13,641 nucleotides of DNA from Desulfobacula sp. (lineage in GTDB: Bacteria > Desulfobacterota > Desulfobacteria > Desulfobacterales > Desulfobacteraceae): NCBI RefSeq assembly GCF_021107415.1, contig NZ_JAIOSW010000278.1, positions 1 to 13,641 on the forward strand, read 5' to 3'. A program made the position numbers and the translations under genes. Shown here in pieces: positions 1-6,464 of the stretch. Each line of letters opens with the position of its first letter. Position 1 is the stretch's first letter. The notes below the pieces were generated by a model. The model made no database searches, was not told the DNA's origin, and saw nothing but the letters and a program-made list of their open reading frames with translations.

Positions 1-1157
1 AATGACCAGGAAAGGTTGAGTGTCAGCCATTGCAATGGTGACCATATAAGACCTGCACCAATGCCGAGTGTATTGTCTTTTCTGTTTATATCAGGCTCAT
101 CGTATTGATCAATGGCGTATGAACCGTCTAATTCAGCCGTCAGTCTTCTGGTCAGTCTGTAGCTCAATAAAAAGCCTGCTTCATAGTAGATGTTGAATCC
201 CAGGCTTGCTGCATCAGCGCCTGTCGGTGTATAGCCGCTGGAACCTGTGATGGAAAGAGTTGCTTTTCTGCTTAAATCAAAGATTTTGTAACCATCAAAT
301 TCAAGGAAGAGGTCTTCTGAATCAGAAGAATTCGGATTGTCCCATTCCTGAAAAAGGATACCAATACCAATACTGATGCCTGAATCTTCAGTAGGTCGCC
401 AGTCAAAACCAATGGAAGGGTTGTATATGGTATGGTCTCCGGAGTCCTGGTCTGTATCGGTATGTACATAGGAAACATAGGTATCTAAATGCCGGGTCAT
501 GATTTTAAGGAGTCTGATGTTGCCTGTCCAGGTTTCCGGGTCATCCGTTGAAATATCAAATTCGGTCTTTTCATATGATGCGTTTAGATCTAATCCAAAC
601 TGGGGTGTAAACCAATAAGAAAATGATGCTGAGGGGTTATGAGATTTGTACTCATCTGCATTTGGATCTTTATATGCATCAAAAGAATAGGTATAATCCA
701 TACCAACTGAGTCTCTTGGTCCAAACTGATACAGGACACCTGCGGATGTAGTATTGGTATCATGTTCTTCCCAGCTGTTTGTTCTGACACTCCGAGTTAA
801 ATCTCTTACAAAACTTTCAGATAAAGTAATGCTGGTACGTTCTGAAGCCTGGATTTGTCCTTCAAGCGAAATATCATGAGCCCAGGAATCATTCTCGTCA
901 TATTCTGCATGATCTGTATATTCGGGATTATAATTTAAAAACATGCTTGCATTTTTATCAATGATCCCAAAAAAAAATCCAGCTCCGTAAATGGTTGAGA
1001 ACTCGTCATCCTTATTGTTTTGAGTCTGGTTATAGTTATCTGTATATTCTGTTGTGATTGAGACAGAGGGGACAAACTGGGTGATGACTTTAGAAAAAGC
1101 AGGTGACACTAAAAATAATGTTAAAAAAAAGATTGTCAGGTTGTATGAAAATTTCAT
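1..1157 (-). CDS. Outer-membrane beta-barrel protein of the exopolysaccharide locus (C-terminus off the left edge)
   Basis: The frame stays open from the ATG at 1157 to the window edge, giving 385 codons with no stop, so the gene is cut by the window and not broken. The start has a good ribosome site, AGAGGTG, a few bases upstream. Residues 1-22 form a signal peptide (MKFSYN, then a hydrophobic stretch ending SPAFS). After it comes SVSITTEYTDNYNQT, the type of N-terminal segment seen in the BBP2_2 / PEP-CTERM-associated beta-barrel families. The rest alternates hydrophobic and polar residues and is rich in Tyr, Trp, Asp and Ser, with arginine turns, as expected for transmembrane beta strands. 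It lies 20 bp after the export gene, so it is the last operon gene visible. Inferred role: an outer-membrane partner in polysaccharide secretion or anchoring. The family is fairly sure; the exact role is not known. Confidence 0.8.
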   Translation of the reverse strand, partial: MKFSYNLTIFFLTLFLVSPAFSKVITQFVPSVSITTEYTDNYNQTQNNKDDEFSTIYGAGFFFGIIDKNASMFLNYNPEYTDHAEYDENDSWAHDISLEGQIQASERTSITLSESFVRDLTRSVRTNSWEEHDTNTTSAGVLYQFGPRDSVGMDYTYSFDAYKDPNADEYKSHNPSASFSYWFTPQFGLDLNASYEKTEFDISTDDPETWTGNIRLLKIMTRHLDTYVSYVHTDTDQDSGDHTIYNPSIGFDWRPTEDSGISIGIGILFQEWDNPNSSDSEDLFLEFDGYKIFDLSRKATLSITGSSGYTPTGADAASLGFNIYYEAGFLLSYRLTRRLTAELDGSYAIDQYDEPDINRKDNTLGIGAGLIWSPLQWLTLNLSWS

Positions 1158-1177
1158 GGTTCACCTCTTTTATAAAT

Positions 1178-1810
1178 TTATGGCACAATGATGGTGTCAT
1201 CAGCCTTTAAGGGGATATCCCTGCTAAAATCGCCTTTAAGAATATCATTATATTTAATGATAATGGTGGTCTCTTTTCCATTACTTCTCCGAATCAAAAT
1301 AATTTTATTTTTGGAAGCCCATTCTGTAAAACCACCGGCAAGGGCAAAAGCCTGCATAACCGTTATTTTTTTTGTAATAGGATATTCGCCGGTGTTTACC
1401 ACCTCTCCTAAAATATAAAATCTTTGGCTGACAGGATTTGCAAGAGTGACCGTAACATTGGGTGACTCCACATACTCTTTAAGCTTTTTTTCTATTGTGG
1501 CCTTAAGTTCCATTGTGGTTGAACCCCGGGCCTGGATATCATCCAGCAGCGGGAATGTGATCTTGCCGTCACTTCTCACCATTGCAGCTTCTAAAGATAA
1601 ATCCGGTTCCTGCCATGTATTGATGCGCAGGATATCACCCACTCCTATTTTATAGGGTGCGACACTTTCCTCAGCCAGGGTAATAGAAGGCATGCAAAAT
1701 CCAAATAGCAAAAAACAGATGATAGACCATTTTTGTAAATTTTTTAACCTGAAGGTCACACGTAACCTGGAGGTCACACGTAACCAGAAGGTCACACGTA
1801 AAAAAAACAT
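1178..1810 (-). CDS. Wza-like polysaccharide export protein with SLBB-type domain
   Basis: A periplasmic/outer-membrane polysaccharide export protein of 210 residues. Residues 54-125 are the Poly_export domain (YKIGVGDILRI, then RSDGKITFPLLDDI, then an ELKATIEKKLKEYV helix). Residues 131-180 are one SLBB-like domain (FYILGEVVNTGEYPI, ALAGGFTEWA). It is short compared with E. coli Wza and matches the small PEP-CTERM-locus export proteins. The signal sequence is residues 24-46, ending TLA before EES. There is no lipobox cysteine, so it is not an obvious lipoprotein. The ATG at 1810 has GGGCGGAG upstream and is kept as the start. It places three six-residue repeats (LRVTFW, LRVTSR, LRVTFR) before the hydrophobic core, which is odd. 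An internal GTG in the repeats could be the real start. It lies 65 bp after the sugar transferase and 20 bp before the barrel gene. Confidence 0.87.
   Translation of the reverse strand: MFFLRVTFWLRVTSRLRVTFRLKNLQKWSIICFLLFGFCMPSITLAEESVAPYKIGVGDILRINTWQEPDLSLEAAMVRSDGKITFPLLDDIQARGSTTMELKATIEKKLKEYVESPNVTVTLANPVSQRFYILGEVVNTGEYPITKKITVMQAFALAGGFTEWASKNKIILIRRSNGKETTIIIKYNDILKGDFSRDIPLKADDTIIVP
1747..1800 (-). repeat. Three tandem 18-bp repeats in the export gene's 5' end
   Basis: Three consecutive 18-bp units lie at 1747-1764, 1765-1782 and 1783-1800. On the plus strand they share the core AGGTCACACGTA and differ at only one or two flanking bases. They encode three copies of a Leu-Arg-Val-Thr-x-x hexapeptide upstream of the signal-peptide core. 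Each period is a whole number of codons, so copy number can change without a frameshift. The core GGTTACGTGTGACC is also an imperfect palindrome (10 of 14 positions). Confidence 0.95.
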
Positions 1811-1875
1811 AGCTCCGCCCTTTCAACTACATGGTTGTTTATTCCAAACACATTGAATATTACCAATATTAAATA

Positions 1876-3270
1876 TTACCTGGCACCTCTGCCAAACAAT
1901 ACTGTTTTTACAGTTCTGATGATTATAACAAGATCCATGGTAATGGACAAATTTTTTATATAAAAGAGATCATAATTAAGTTTTTCTATGGCATCCTCAA
2001 CAGTGGCGCCATAATCATATGAGACTTGTGCCCATCCTGTCAAACCGGGTTTCACTTTAAATCGTTCAGTATAGTAAGGAATCTGTTTTTCAAGCTCATC
2101 CGTGAAATATTTACGTTCCGGCCTGGGTCCGACCATACTCATTTTGCCCATTAACACATCCCATAACTGCGGCAATTCATCAATCCTGAATTTTCTGATT
2201 ATTTTGCCTACCCTGGTAATTCTGTTATCATCTGTTTGAGCCCAGACAGGTCCTGTTTGTTTTTCAGCATCTTCAATCATTGATCGAAATTTATGCATCA
2301 TGTATTCTTTCTGGTTTTGGCCCACTCTATCCTGGGAAAAGAAAACCGGGCCTTTTGATGTAAGCTTGATCAAAATAGTTGTCAGCAAAAGCAACGGAGA
2401 CAAAAGAATTAACATGATACTGGAAATAATGATATCTTCAACTCGTTTGACAAATGTTTTAAGCCTGGTTTTTTTGAAGCCTTCTGAGAATATCAGCCAT
2501 GAAGGGTTGATCTTTGTTACCAAAAGTTTTCCGGTCAACATCTCATAAAAAGTACTGCCCTCCAGTACTTCAAGACCTTCAGTCCTGCAGTTGAGCAATT
2601 CTTTTGTGGGGAAAGCTCCTCTTTTTTCTTTGAGCGCAACCACAACTTTTTTTGCACCCATTCCCAAAGCAATTGAGCAAAAACTTTCTCTGTTACAATC
2701 TATTGTTGGTTTAGCTGCAATGGCTTCATCAATATCATCTTTGTCTGAATCCGGAATTAAGAGTGCTACATTATACCCGCAGTCAATGGTGTTATTGATT
2801 GTGTTGATAATATCAAAAGCAAGCGGTGTGGACCCCAATATAATAATACTTTCGTTAAAAAAACCTTTATTTAAAATCCAGATGTACCCAATCCGCCAGC
2901 CGATAATAAAAACCAATAAAAATAAAACGCTTAAAATGAAAACCTTTTGATCAATGATGGCAACGGGAAGAAAAAAATAAATTATAGCCAAAGCAATTGA
3001 TGTTACGCCAAGCGCCTGAAGAAGTCTGATGCTGACCTCCGGAATGGAGGATGCAATTTCAAAATCGTATAAGTCATTATAATAGAGACAGATCTGGCAT
3101 ATAACGGTAATCAGAAAAATTTTTAAAAATAATATCAGATCAAACAAAAAAGAAGCAGAATTAGTTAAAAGCAACGCAGACAGAAAAACAGATCCAAAAA
3201 TAAATAACCCTTCGGATAAAAAGAAAAGAATATTTCGTATGGGAAAATATTGTTTTAAAACCCTAAGCAT
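1876..3270 (-). CDS. Undecaprenyl-phosphate sugar phosphotransferase, exosortase-locus type
   Basis: An initiating polyprenyl-phosphate sugar-1-phosphate transferase of 464 residues, expected to load the first sugar phosphate onto undecaprenyl phosphate at the inner membrane. The N-terminal half has several membrane segments (about 13-37, 42-62, 83-103, 109-131) followed by a CoA-binding-like region (142-250). The C-terminal half is the bacterial sugar transferase domain: KRVEDIIISS at 275, the membrane helix to about 300, GPVFFSQDRVG at 307-317, HKFRSM, RIDELPQLWDVL with the catalytic Asp-Glu pair at 364-365, MVGPRPER at 379-386, and KPGLTGWAQVSYDYGATVED. The ending FGRGAR and the start MLRVLKQYFPIRN match the PEP-CTERM-associated subfamily (TIGR03013-like), from memory. 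Its ATG overlaps the kinase stop by 8 bp, so translation is probably coupled. The sugar specificity cannot be read from sequence. Confidence 0.94.
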   Translation of the reverse strand: MLRVLKQYFPIRNILFFLSEGLFIFGSVFLSALLLTNSASFLFDLILFLKIFLITVICQICLYYNDLYDFEIASSIPEVSIRLLQALGVTSIALAIIYFFLPVAIIDQKVFILSVLFLLVFIIGWRIGYIWILNKGFFNESIIILGSTPLAFDIINTINNTIDCGYNVALLIPDSDKDDIDEAIAAKPTIDCNRESFCSIALGMGAKKVVVALKEKRGAFPTKELLNCRTEGLEVLEGSTFYEMLTGKLLVTKINPSWLIFSEGFKKTRLKTFVKRVEDIIISSIMLILLSPLLLLTTILIKLTSKGPVFFSQDRVGQNQKEYMMHKFRSMIEDAEKQTGPVWAQTDDNRITRVGKIIRKFRIDELPQLWDVLMGKMSMVGPRPERKYFTDELEKQIPYYTERFKVKPGLTGWAQVSYDYGATVEDAIEKLNYDLFYIKNLSITMDLVIIIRTVKTVLFGRGAR

Positions 3271-4144
3271 TTTTTACGCCATATCCATATTTGCCATATC
3301 CATATTTGCCATAGCCGTAACCGACTCTTTTCTTAGCGAAATTATACACAACCCCAATGATTTTCTCTTTCCCATAAATATCAATGAGATCCAGAACATC
3401 TTTTTTCCGGGTTTTCCCCTGTTGGATTACAATTATAATTCCATCGACCTGTCTTGATATTGCACTGGTTTCTGAAGTTAAATAAGGCGGCGGTGTGTCA
3501 ATAATAATATATCTATCAGTATACCTTAGTTTCACTTCATGGATCAGCCGTCTCATCTGCTCAGATGATAAAAGTTCCGAAGGATTAGTGGGAATTGTAC
3601 CGGCCGGAAGAAGGGTCAACTTGTTCAAAAAAGTTTTAACAAGCAGAGATGATAAAGGTTTTGCTTTGGAAAGATATTCACTCAATCCCTGGATATTATT
3701 AAACCCAAACATGGAATCAATTGAGGGCGATCTTAGATCACAATCCACTAAAAGAACATGCTCATCAATATTTTGAGCAATGCTGATCGCAAGGTTTGCC
3801 GCCACAAAGGATTTTCCTTCGCCCGGAGAAGTGGCGGTGATCATTATACATCTCGGCGGGTTACCTTTTTCAGGAAAAAGAATATTATTTTTTAACTGCC
3901 TGAATTGTTCGGCTTCAATTGAGTGTGGTTTAAGACCGGTAACAAGCATGGGGTCAATATTTATGGTTATATTTTCAATTTCATTATCATGTGTAGCCAT
4001 ATCATCTACCGGGCCATGTGCCGGGTCATATCTTTTCTGACCATGAGACTTTGATATAATTTCAGCGTCAAAATTGTCTACAACTCTTTGTACTTTTTCA
4101 ACACTTTGTTGTGATTTTTCCAATGCTTTGAAAATTTTTCCCAA
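3263..4144 (-). CDS. Exopolysaccharide tyrosine autokinase, CpsD/CapB type
   Basis: A cytoplasmic BY-kinase of 293 residues that is expected to autophosphorylate on a C-terminal tyrosine cluster and control chain-length assembly with the neighbouring Wzz-like protein. Visible motifs: Walker A ATSPGEGKS at 104-112 (K111), Walker A' VLLVDCD at 130-136, RSPSIDSMFG after it, and Walker B YIIIDTPPP at 212-220. The start MGKIFKALEKSQQ is typical of the PEP-CTERM-locus kinases (TIGR03018-like, from memory). The tail at 275-289 holds six tyrosines (276, 278, 281, 283, 286, 288) in glycine-rich KYGYG repeats, the expected phospho-acceptor cluster. The activator domain is a separate protein, as in Firmicutes and exosortase loci, and unlike fused Wzc. 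It begins 15 bp after the chain-length gene and overlaps the sugar transferase start. Confidence 0.94.
   Translation of the reverse strand: MGKIFKALEKSQQSVEKVQRVVDNFDAEIISKSHGQKRYDPAHGPVDDMATHDNEIENITINIDPMLVTGLKPHSIEAEQFRQLKNNILFPEKGNPPRCIMITATSPGEGKSFVAANLAISIAQNIDEHVLLVDCDLRSPSIDSMFGFNNIQGLSEYLSKAKPLSSLLVKTFLNKLTLLPAGTIPTNPSELLSSEQMRRLIHEVKLRYTDRYIIIDTPPPYLTSETSAISRQVDGIIIVIQQGKTRKKDVLDLIDIYGKEKIIGVVYNFAKKRVGYGYGKYGYGKYGYGVKNA
3278..3313 (-). repeat. 15-bp tandem repeats encoding the kinase's KYGYG tail
   Basis: Two identical 15-bp units (plus strand GCCATATCCATATTT) lie at 3278-3292 and 3293-3307, followed by the start of a third copy. They encode KYGYG units that carry the tyrosines of the kinase tail. 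The array ends only 7 bp before the start codon of the sugar transferase on the minus strand, so it also occupies the place of that gene's ribosome site. Confidence 0.95.
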
Positions 4145-4159
4145 TAGATCACTCCAATA

Positions 4160-5797
4160 CTAAATATCGATATACGTTTTAACGAGATTAAGCGTTTTAT
4201 CAATGCCTTTTAAATTTAAAAAGGCAAAAAATAAAAACATTGTACCTGCGTAAAAGGAAACAATGGCAAATGCAAATAGTTCTATCCTTTTTTTCATAAC
4301 AGTCCCGGGTTTCGCCAGGGGAGGGATTGATGCCAGTATGGGCAAACCAATTTCCGTTTCAATCTGGTCCTCAGTTCTTATGACCGGATTTAAAAATTCA
4401 AGCAAAAAGATGATCCCGCCACCCATACCAAGACCGATTGCAATAGAAAACATAAAAAGTTTCTTAACATCCGGTGAAATAGGTTTTTGGGGAAGCCTTG
4501 CATAATCGATAATACGAAATTGCTCCCCTTTTTGTTTCTTTTCCATATTAACTGCAAGCTCTGCTTCGAGACGTCTGGCAAGAAGTGAATTATAACTTTC
4601 TCTTATGTTGTTGTAGTCCCTTTGGATGGATTGAAGTTCCTGCTCTCTTTTAGGGGTATCTTCAACTCTTTTTTGATAAACCTGCATGGTTTTTTTAATC
4701 TGCCCGATATTTATCTTTATATTACTTATTTCGTTTTCCAATTGTCTGAGATTAAATTCATGCTGGAATAAAACATTATTATTGGGAGCTGCAACACGGG
4801 TGTCATCAGTAGCCGGACTGTCTATATCCTTTTTCTTCTCCTGCTTTTCTTCTTCAACTTTTTTTTTAAGCTTGGCAACGCTTTTTGTTAATTTAATAAC
4901 TTCGGGATGCTTATTTGTATATTTTAACAGCAATTCATCCAATTGTCTTTTTCCCTGGTCATATTGCTGTTCTGTTACTGACAAGGCAAGGGTTCCCACA
5001 ACAGTACCATCCGGCTGCAGGGTTGCAGTGCCGCTTTGTGCCATTTCCTTGAGCCTTGAAATTTGACTTTTTAAAAGAGCGGCTGCATTTTGAGTATCTC
5101 TCATTGCAGTTAAAGCATCAGTACGTTGTAATTGAAGCCTGTCAAGGGTTCTCAAATTAGTTTCCAGCTCGTCAGGCAATCCTCCCATATATGCTGCTCT
5201 GTATGCAGCAATTTCTTTTTCGCGATGCTCAAGCTTTTTTTTAATTTTTTCAAGTTCTGATTCAAGAAATTCACTGGTTCCAATGGCCTGGATTTCTCTG
5301 GCTTTAAGATTTTCATCCATAAAGAAGGTTGCCAGCTTATTGGCGACTTTCATTACGGTTTCAGGGTTGTTGCCGGTAAAGGATACGGAAAAAGCCTCAG
5401 TACCCTGCCTTCTGCTGCTGTTTTGTGTCACAACAACCCGTTTTCTCATACTTCTTATCTTATCTTCTTGAAACATATTCTCTGCATCATGAAAAAGCCC
5501 GAATTCTTTGATAACCATTTCAAGATTTGTTCTGCTTAATATCTGCTGAGAAATCGTATTGATTCTTTGGGCAATATCTGTTGTAACAATTGACTGAACA
5601 TAGTCTGTCGGCACCTTTTGAGGCTGGATAAGAATAGTTGTGGAGGCCTCGTAGGTCTGTGTTGAATTAAGGGTGTGAAAAAAACCCAGTGTAAGAAAAA
5701 GGCAGAGAGGAAGGATAATGATCCATCTGCGCCTTATTATTATTTCAAGTATCTGATCCGGTTTTAGTGTTGCTGCCTGCTGTTGGATATCCGCCAT
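4160..5797 (-). CDS. Wzz-like polysaccharide chain-length determinant, exosortase-locus type
   Basis: An inner-membrane polysaccharide co-polymerase of 545 residues. It has a cytoplasmic N-terminus, TM1 at about 25-43 after IIRRRW, a Wzz domain (YEASTTILIQPQKVP at 49-63), a long coiled-coil periplasmic region (about 175-400), and a GNVR-type segment (REQELQSIQRDYNNIRESY, then FRIIDYARLPQKPISP). TM2 is at 447-467. A third hydrophobic segment at about 505-528 sits near the C-terminus, a feature of the PEP-CTERM-locus subfamily (TIGR03007-like, from memory). There is no kinase domain; the partner kinase is the next gene. It is the first gene of the operon. The start at 5797 gives the right N-terminus, but its ribosome site is weak (TTGGAAAA, poorly spaced), which may matter for control through the leader. 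Confidence 0.92.
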   Translation of the reverse strand: MADIQQQAATLKPDQILEIIIRRRWIIILPLCLFLTLGFFHTLNSTQTYEASTTILIQPQKVPTDYVQSIVTTDIAQRINTISQQILSRTNLEMVIKEFGLFHDAENMFQEDKIRSMRKRVVVTQNSSRRQGTEAFSVSFTGNNPETVMKVANKLATFFMDENLKAREIQAIGTSEFLESELEKIKKKLEHREKEIAAYRAAYMGGLPDELETNLRTLDRLQLQRTDALTAMRDTQNAAALLKSQISRLKEMAQSGTATLQPDGTVVGTLALSVTEQQYDQGKRQLDELLLKYTNKHPEVIKLTKSVAKLKKKVEEEKQEKKKDIDSPATDDTRVAAPNNNVLFQHEFNLRQLENEISNIKINIGQIKKTMQVYQKRVEDTPKREQELQSIQRDYNNIRESYNSLLARRLEAELAVNMEKKQKGEQFRIIDYARLPQKPISPDVKKLFMFSIAIGLGMGGGIIFLLEFLNPVIRTEDQIETEIGLPILASIPPLAKPGTVMKKRIELFAFAIVSFYAGTMFLFFAFLNLKGIDKTLNLVKTYIDI

Positions 5798-5833
5798 TCT
5801 AGTATATTTTCCAAATTTTTATTTTTATTTATT

Positions 5834-5876
5834 GCCCGACCGAAAACCGCCAATTTTCCCGATTACTGCGTTGGGC
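5834..5876 (-). promoter_or_regulatory. Potential hairpin with a GGCGGT loop in the exopolysaccharide operon leader
   Basis: On the minus strand GCCCAAC (5876-5870) can pair with GTCGGGC (5840-5834) at six of seven positions, closing a 29-nt loop. The loop contains GGCGGT (5851-5846), identical to the first six bases of the enterobacterial ops element GGCGGTAG that recruits RfaH. The segment lies between the predicted transcription start and the first codon. This is a short match and the function is a guess. Confidence 0.3.
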
Positions 5877-5910
5877 GCAAATTTTAATCAAACATAGAAA
5901 AAGAATATAT

Positions 5911-5939
5911 ATTATTTCTTAAAACGGCTTTTTTGTCAA
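5911..5939 (-). promoter_or_regulatory. Sigma-70 type promoter of the exopolysaccharide operon
   Basis: Read on the minus strand, the -35 box TTGACA (5939-5934) is a perfect match. It is followed by a 17-bp spacer and the -10 box AATAAT (5916-5911, five of six). Transcription should start near 5904, leaving a leader of about 105 nt before the ATG at 5797. It is the best housekeeping-type promoter I found in the window and points at the chain-length gene. Confidence 0.7.
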
Positions 5940-5940
5940 T

Positions 5941-6295
5941 GAAATTCATGCTTCACACCCTTAAAAAACCGTATTGGAATTATTTTTTTCTTTTGAAATA
6001 TTTTTTTAAATGACCGTATATTTCTTATTTGCTTATTATATTTTATATGTAGATAGCAAATTACATGCCAGAATGGGAACTATACATTTTCAAGAATTTA
6101 GATATTCAATATTCCAAAAATTGATAGAAATTTAACAAAAATTGTTATTTTATATATTGAAAAATTAATATTGTTTTCATTTTTATTTTTCCCCTTTCAT
6201 GCATCTTCATATTCTTTTAAATTAAATGATCGAAATTAGAATCGCGTCCTTTTATTTTGATTTTTGGTAAATTAGGTTATTTTTTTCTCAAAACC
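5941..6295. other. AT-rich intergenic stretch without a gene
   Basis: This is part of the 667-bp gap between the divergent exopolysaccharide operon and the PEP-CTERM gene. It is dominated by A/T runs and has no open frame with a ribosome site, no RNA gene I can recognise, and no long repeat. It may simply give spacing and bendability for regulators of the two divergent promoters. Confidence 0.6.
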
Positions 6296-6336
6296 ATGTA
6301 ATCTTTTACCCAATTTATGTAATCTTTTTCACAATT
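6296..6336 (+). promoter_or_regulatory. Paired direct repeats, likely enhancer site for a sigma-54 activator
   Basis: Two 20-bp direct repeats start at 6296 and 6317, exactly 21 bp (two helical turns) apart, and agree at 18 of 20 positions. Both begin ATGTAATCTTTT. They lie about 75-115 bp upstream of the predicted sigma-54 start, where enhancer-binding activators usually sit. The same-face spacing suits a dimeric regulator. PrsR is the best candidate because of the PEP-CTERM gene downstream; this assignment is inferred. Confidence 0.6.
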
Positions 6337-6383
6337 CAAAACTTAATTTTATAAGAATGCCTTGTTTAAAGGGTTTCACTTCC

Positions 6384-6399
6384 TGGCACGCTAGTTGCT
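6384..6399 (+). promoter_or_regulatory. Sigma-54 (-24/-12) promoter of the PEP-CTERM gene
   Basis: The sequence TGGCACGCTAGTTGCT matches the sigma-54 consensus TGGCACRNNNNTTGCW at every defined position. The GG (6385-6386) and GC (6397-6398) are separated by the required 10 bp. The predicted start is near 6410, which gives a leader of about 55 nt before the ATG at 6465. Such promoters need an ATP-driven activator. Confidence 0.9.
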
Positions 6400-6464
6400 T
6401 TGATAAAGACTAACTGTGAAAAAATGAAAATGAATTAAAATATAATTAACTAAGGAGACAAGTT

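Noticed and set aside
1690..1740. Lipoprotein signal in the export protein
   Set aside because: The cysteines in the hydrophobic stretch (C32, C39) lack the L-x-[GAS]-C lipobox context. A normal cut after TLA fits better.
1747..1800. CRISPR-like array
   Set aside because: The three units are 18 bp and adjoin each other with no spacers, and they lie inside a coding frame.
4686..5066. 126-codon open frame on the plus strand
   Set aside because: It lies wholly inside the chain-length gene on the opposite strand, is composed of low-complexity hydrophobic and serine runs, and has no ribosome site. It is a shadow frame.
5797..5904. Known riboswitch class in the exopolysaccharide leader
   Set aside because: I looked for c-di-GMP-I and other familiar conserved cores and did not find a convincing match. 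Only a simple stem is visible.
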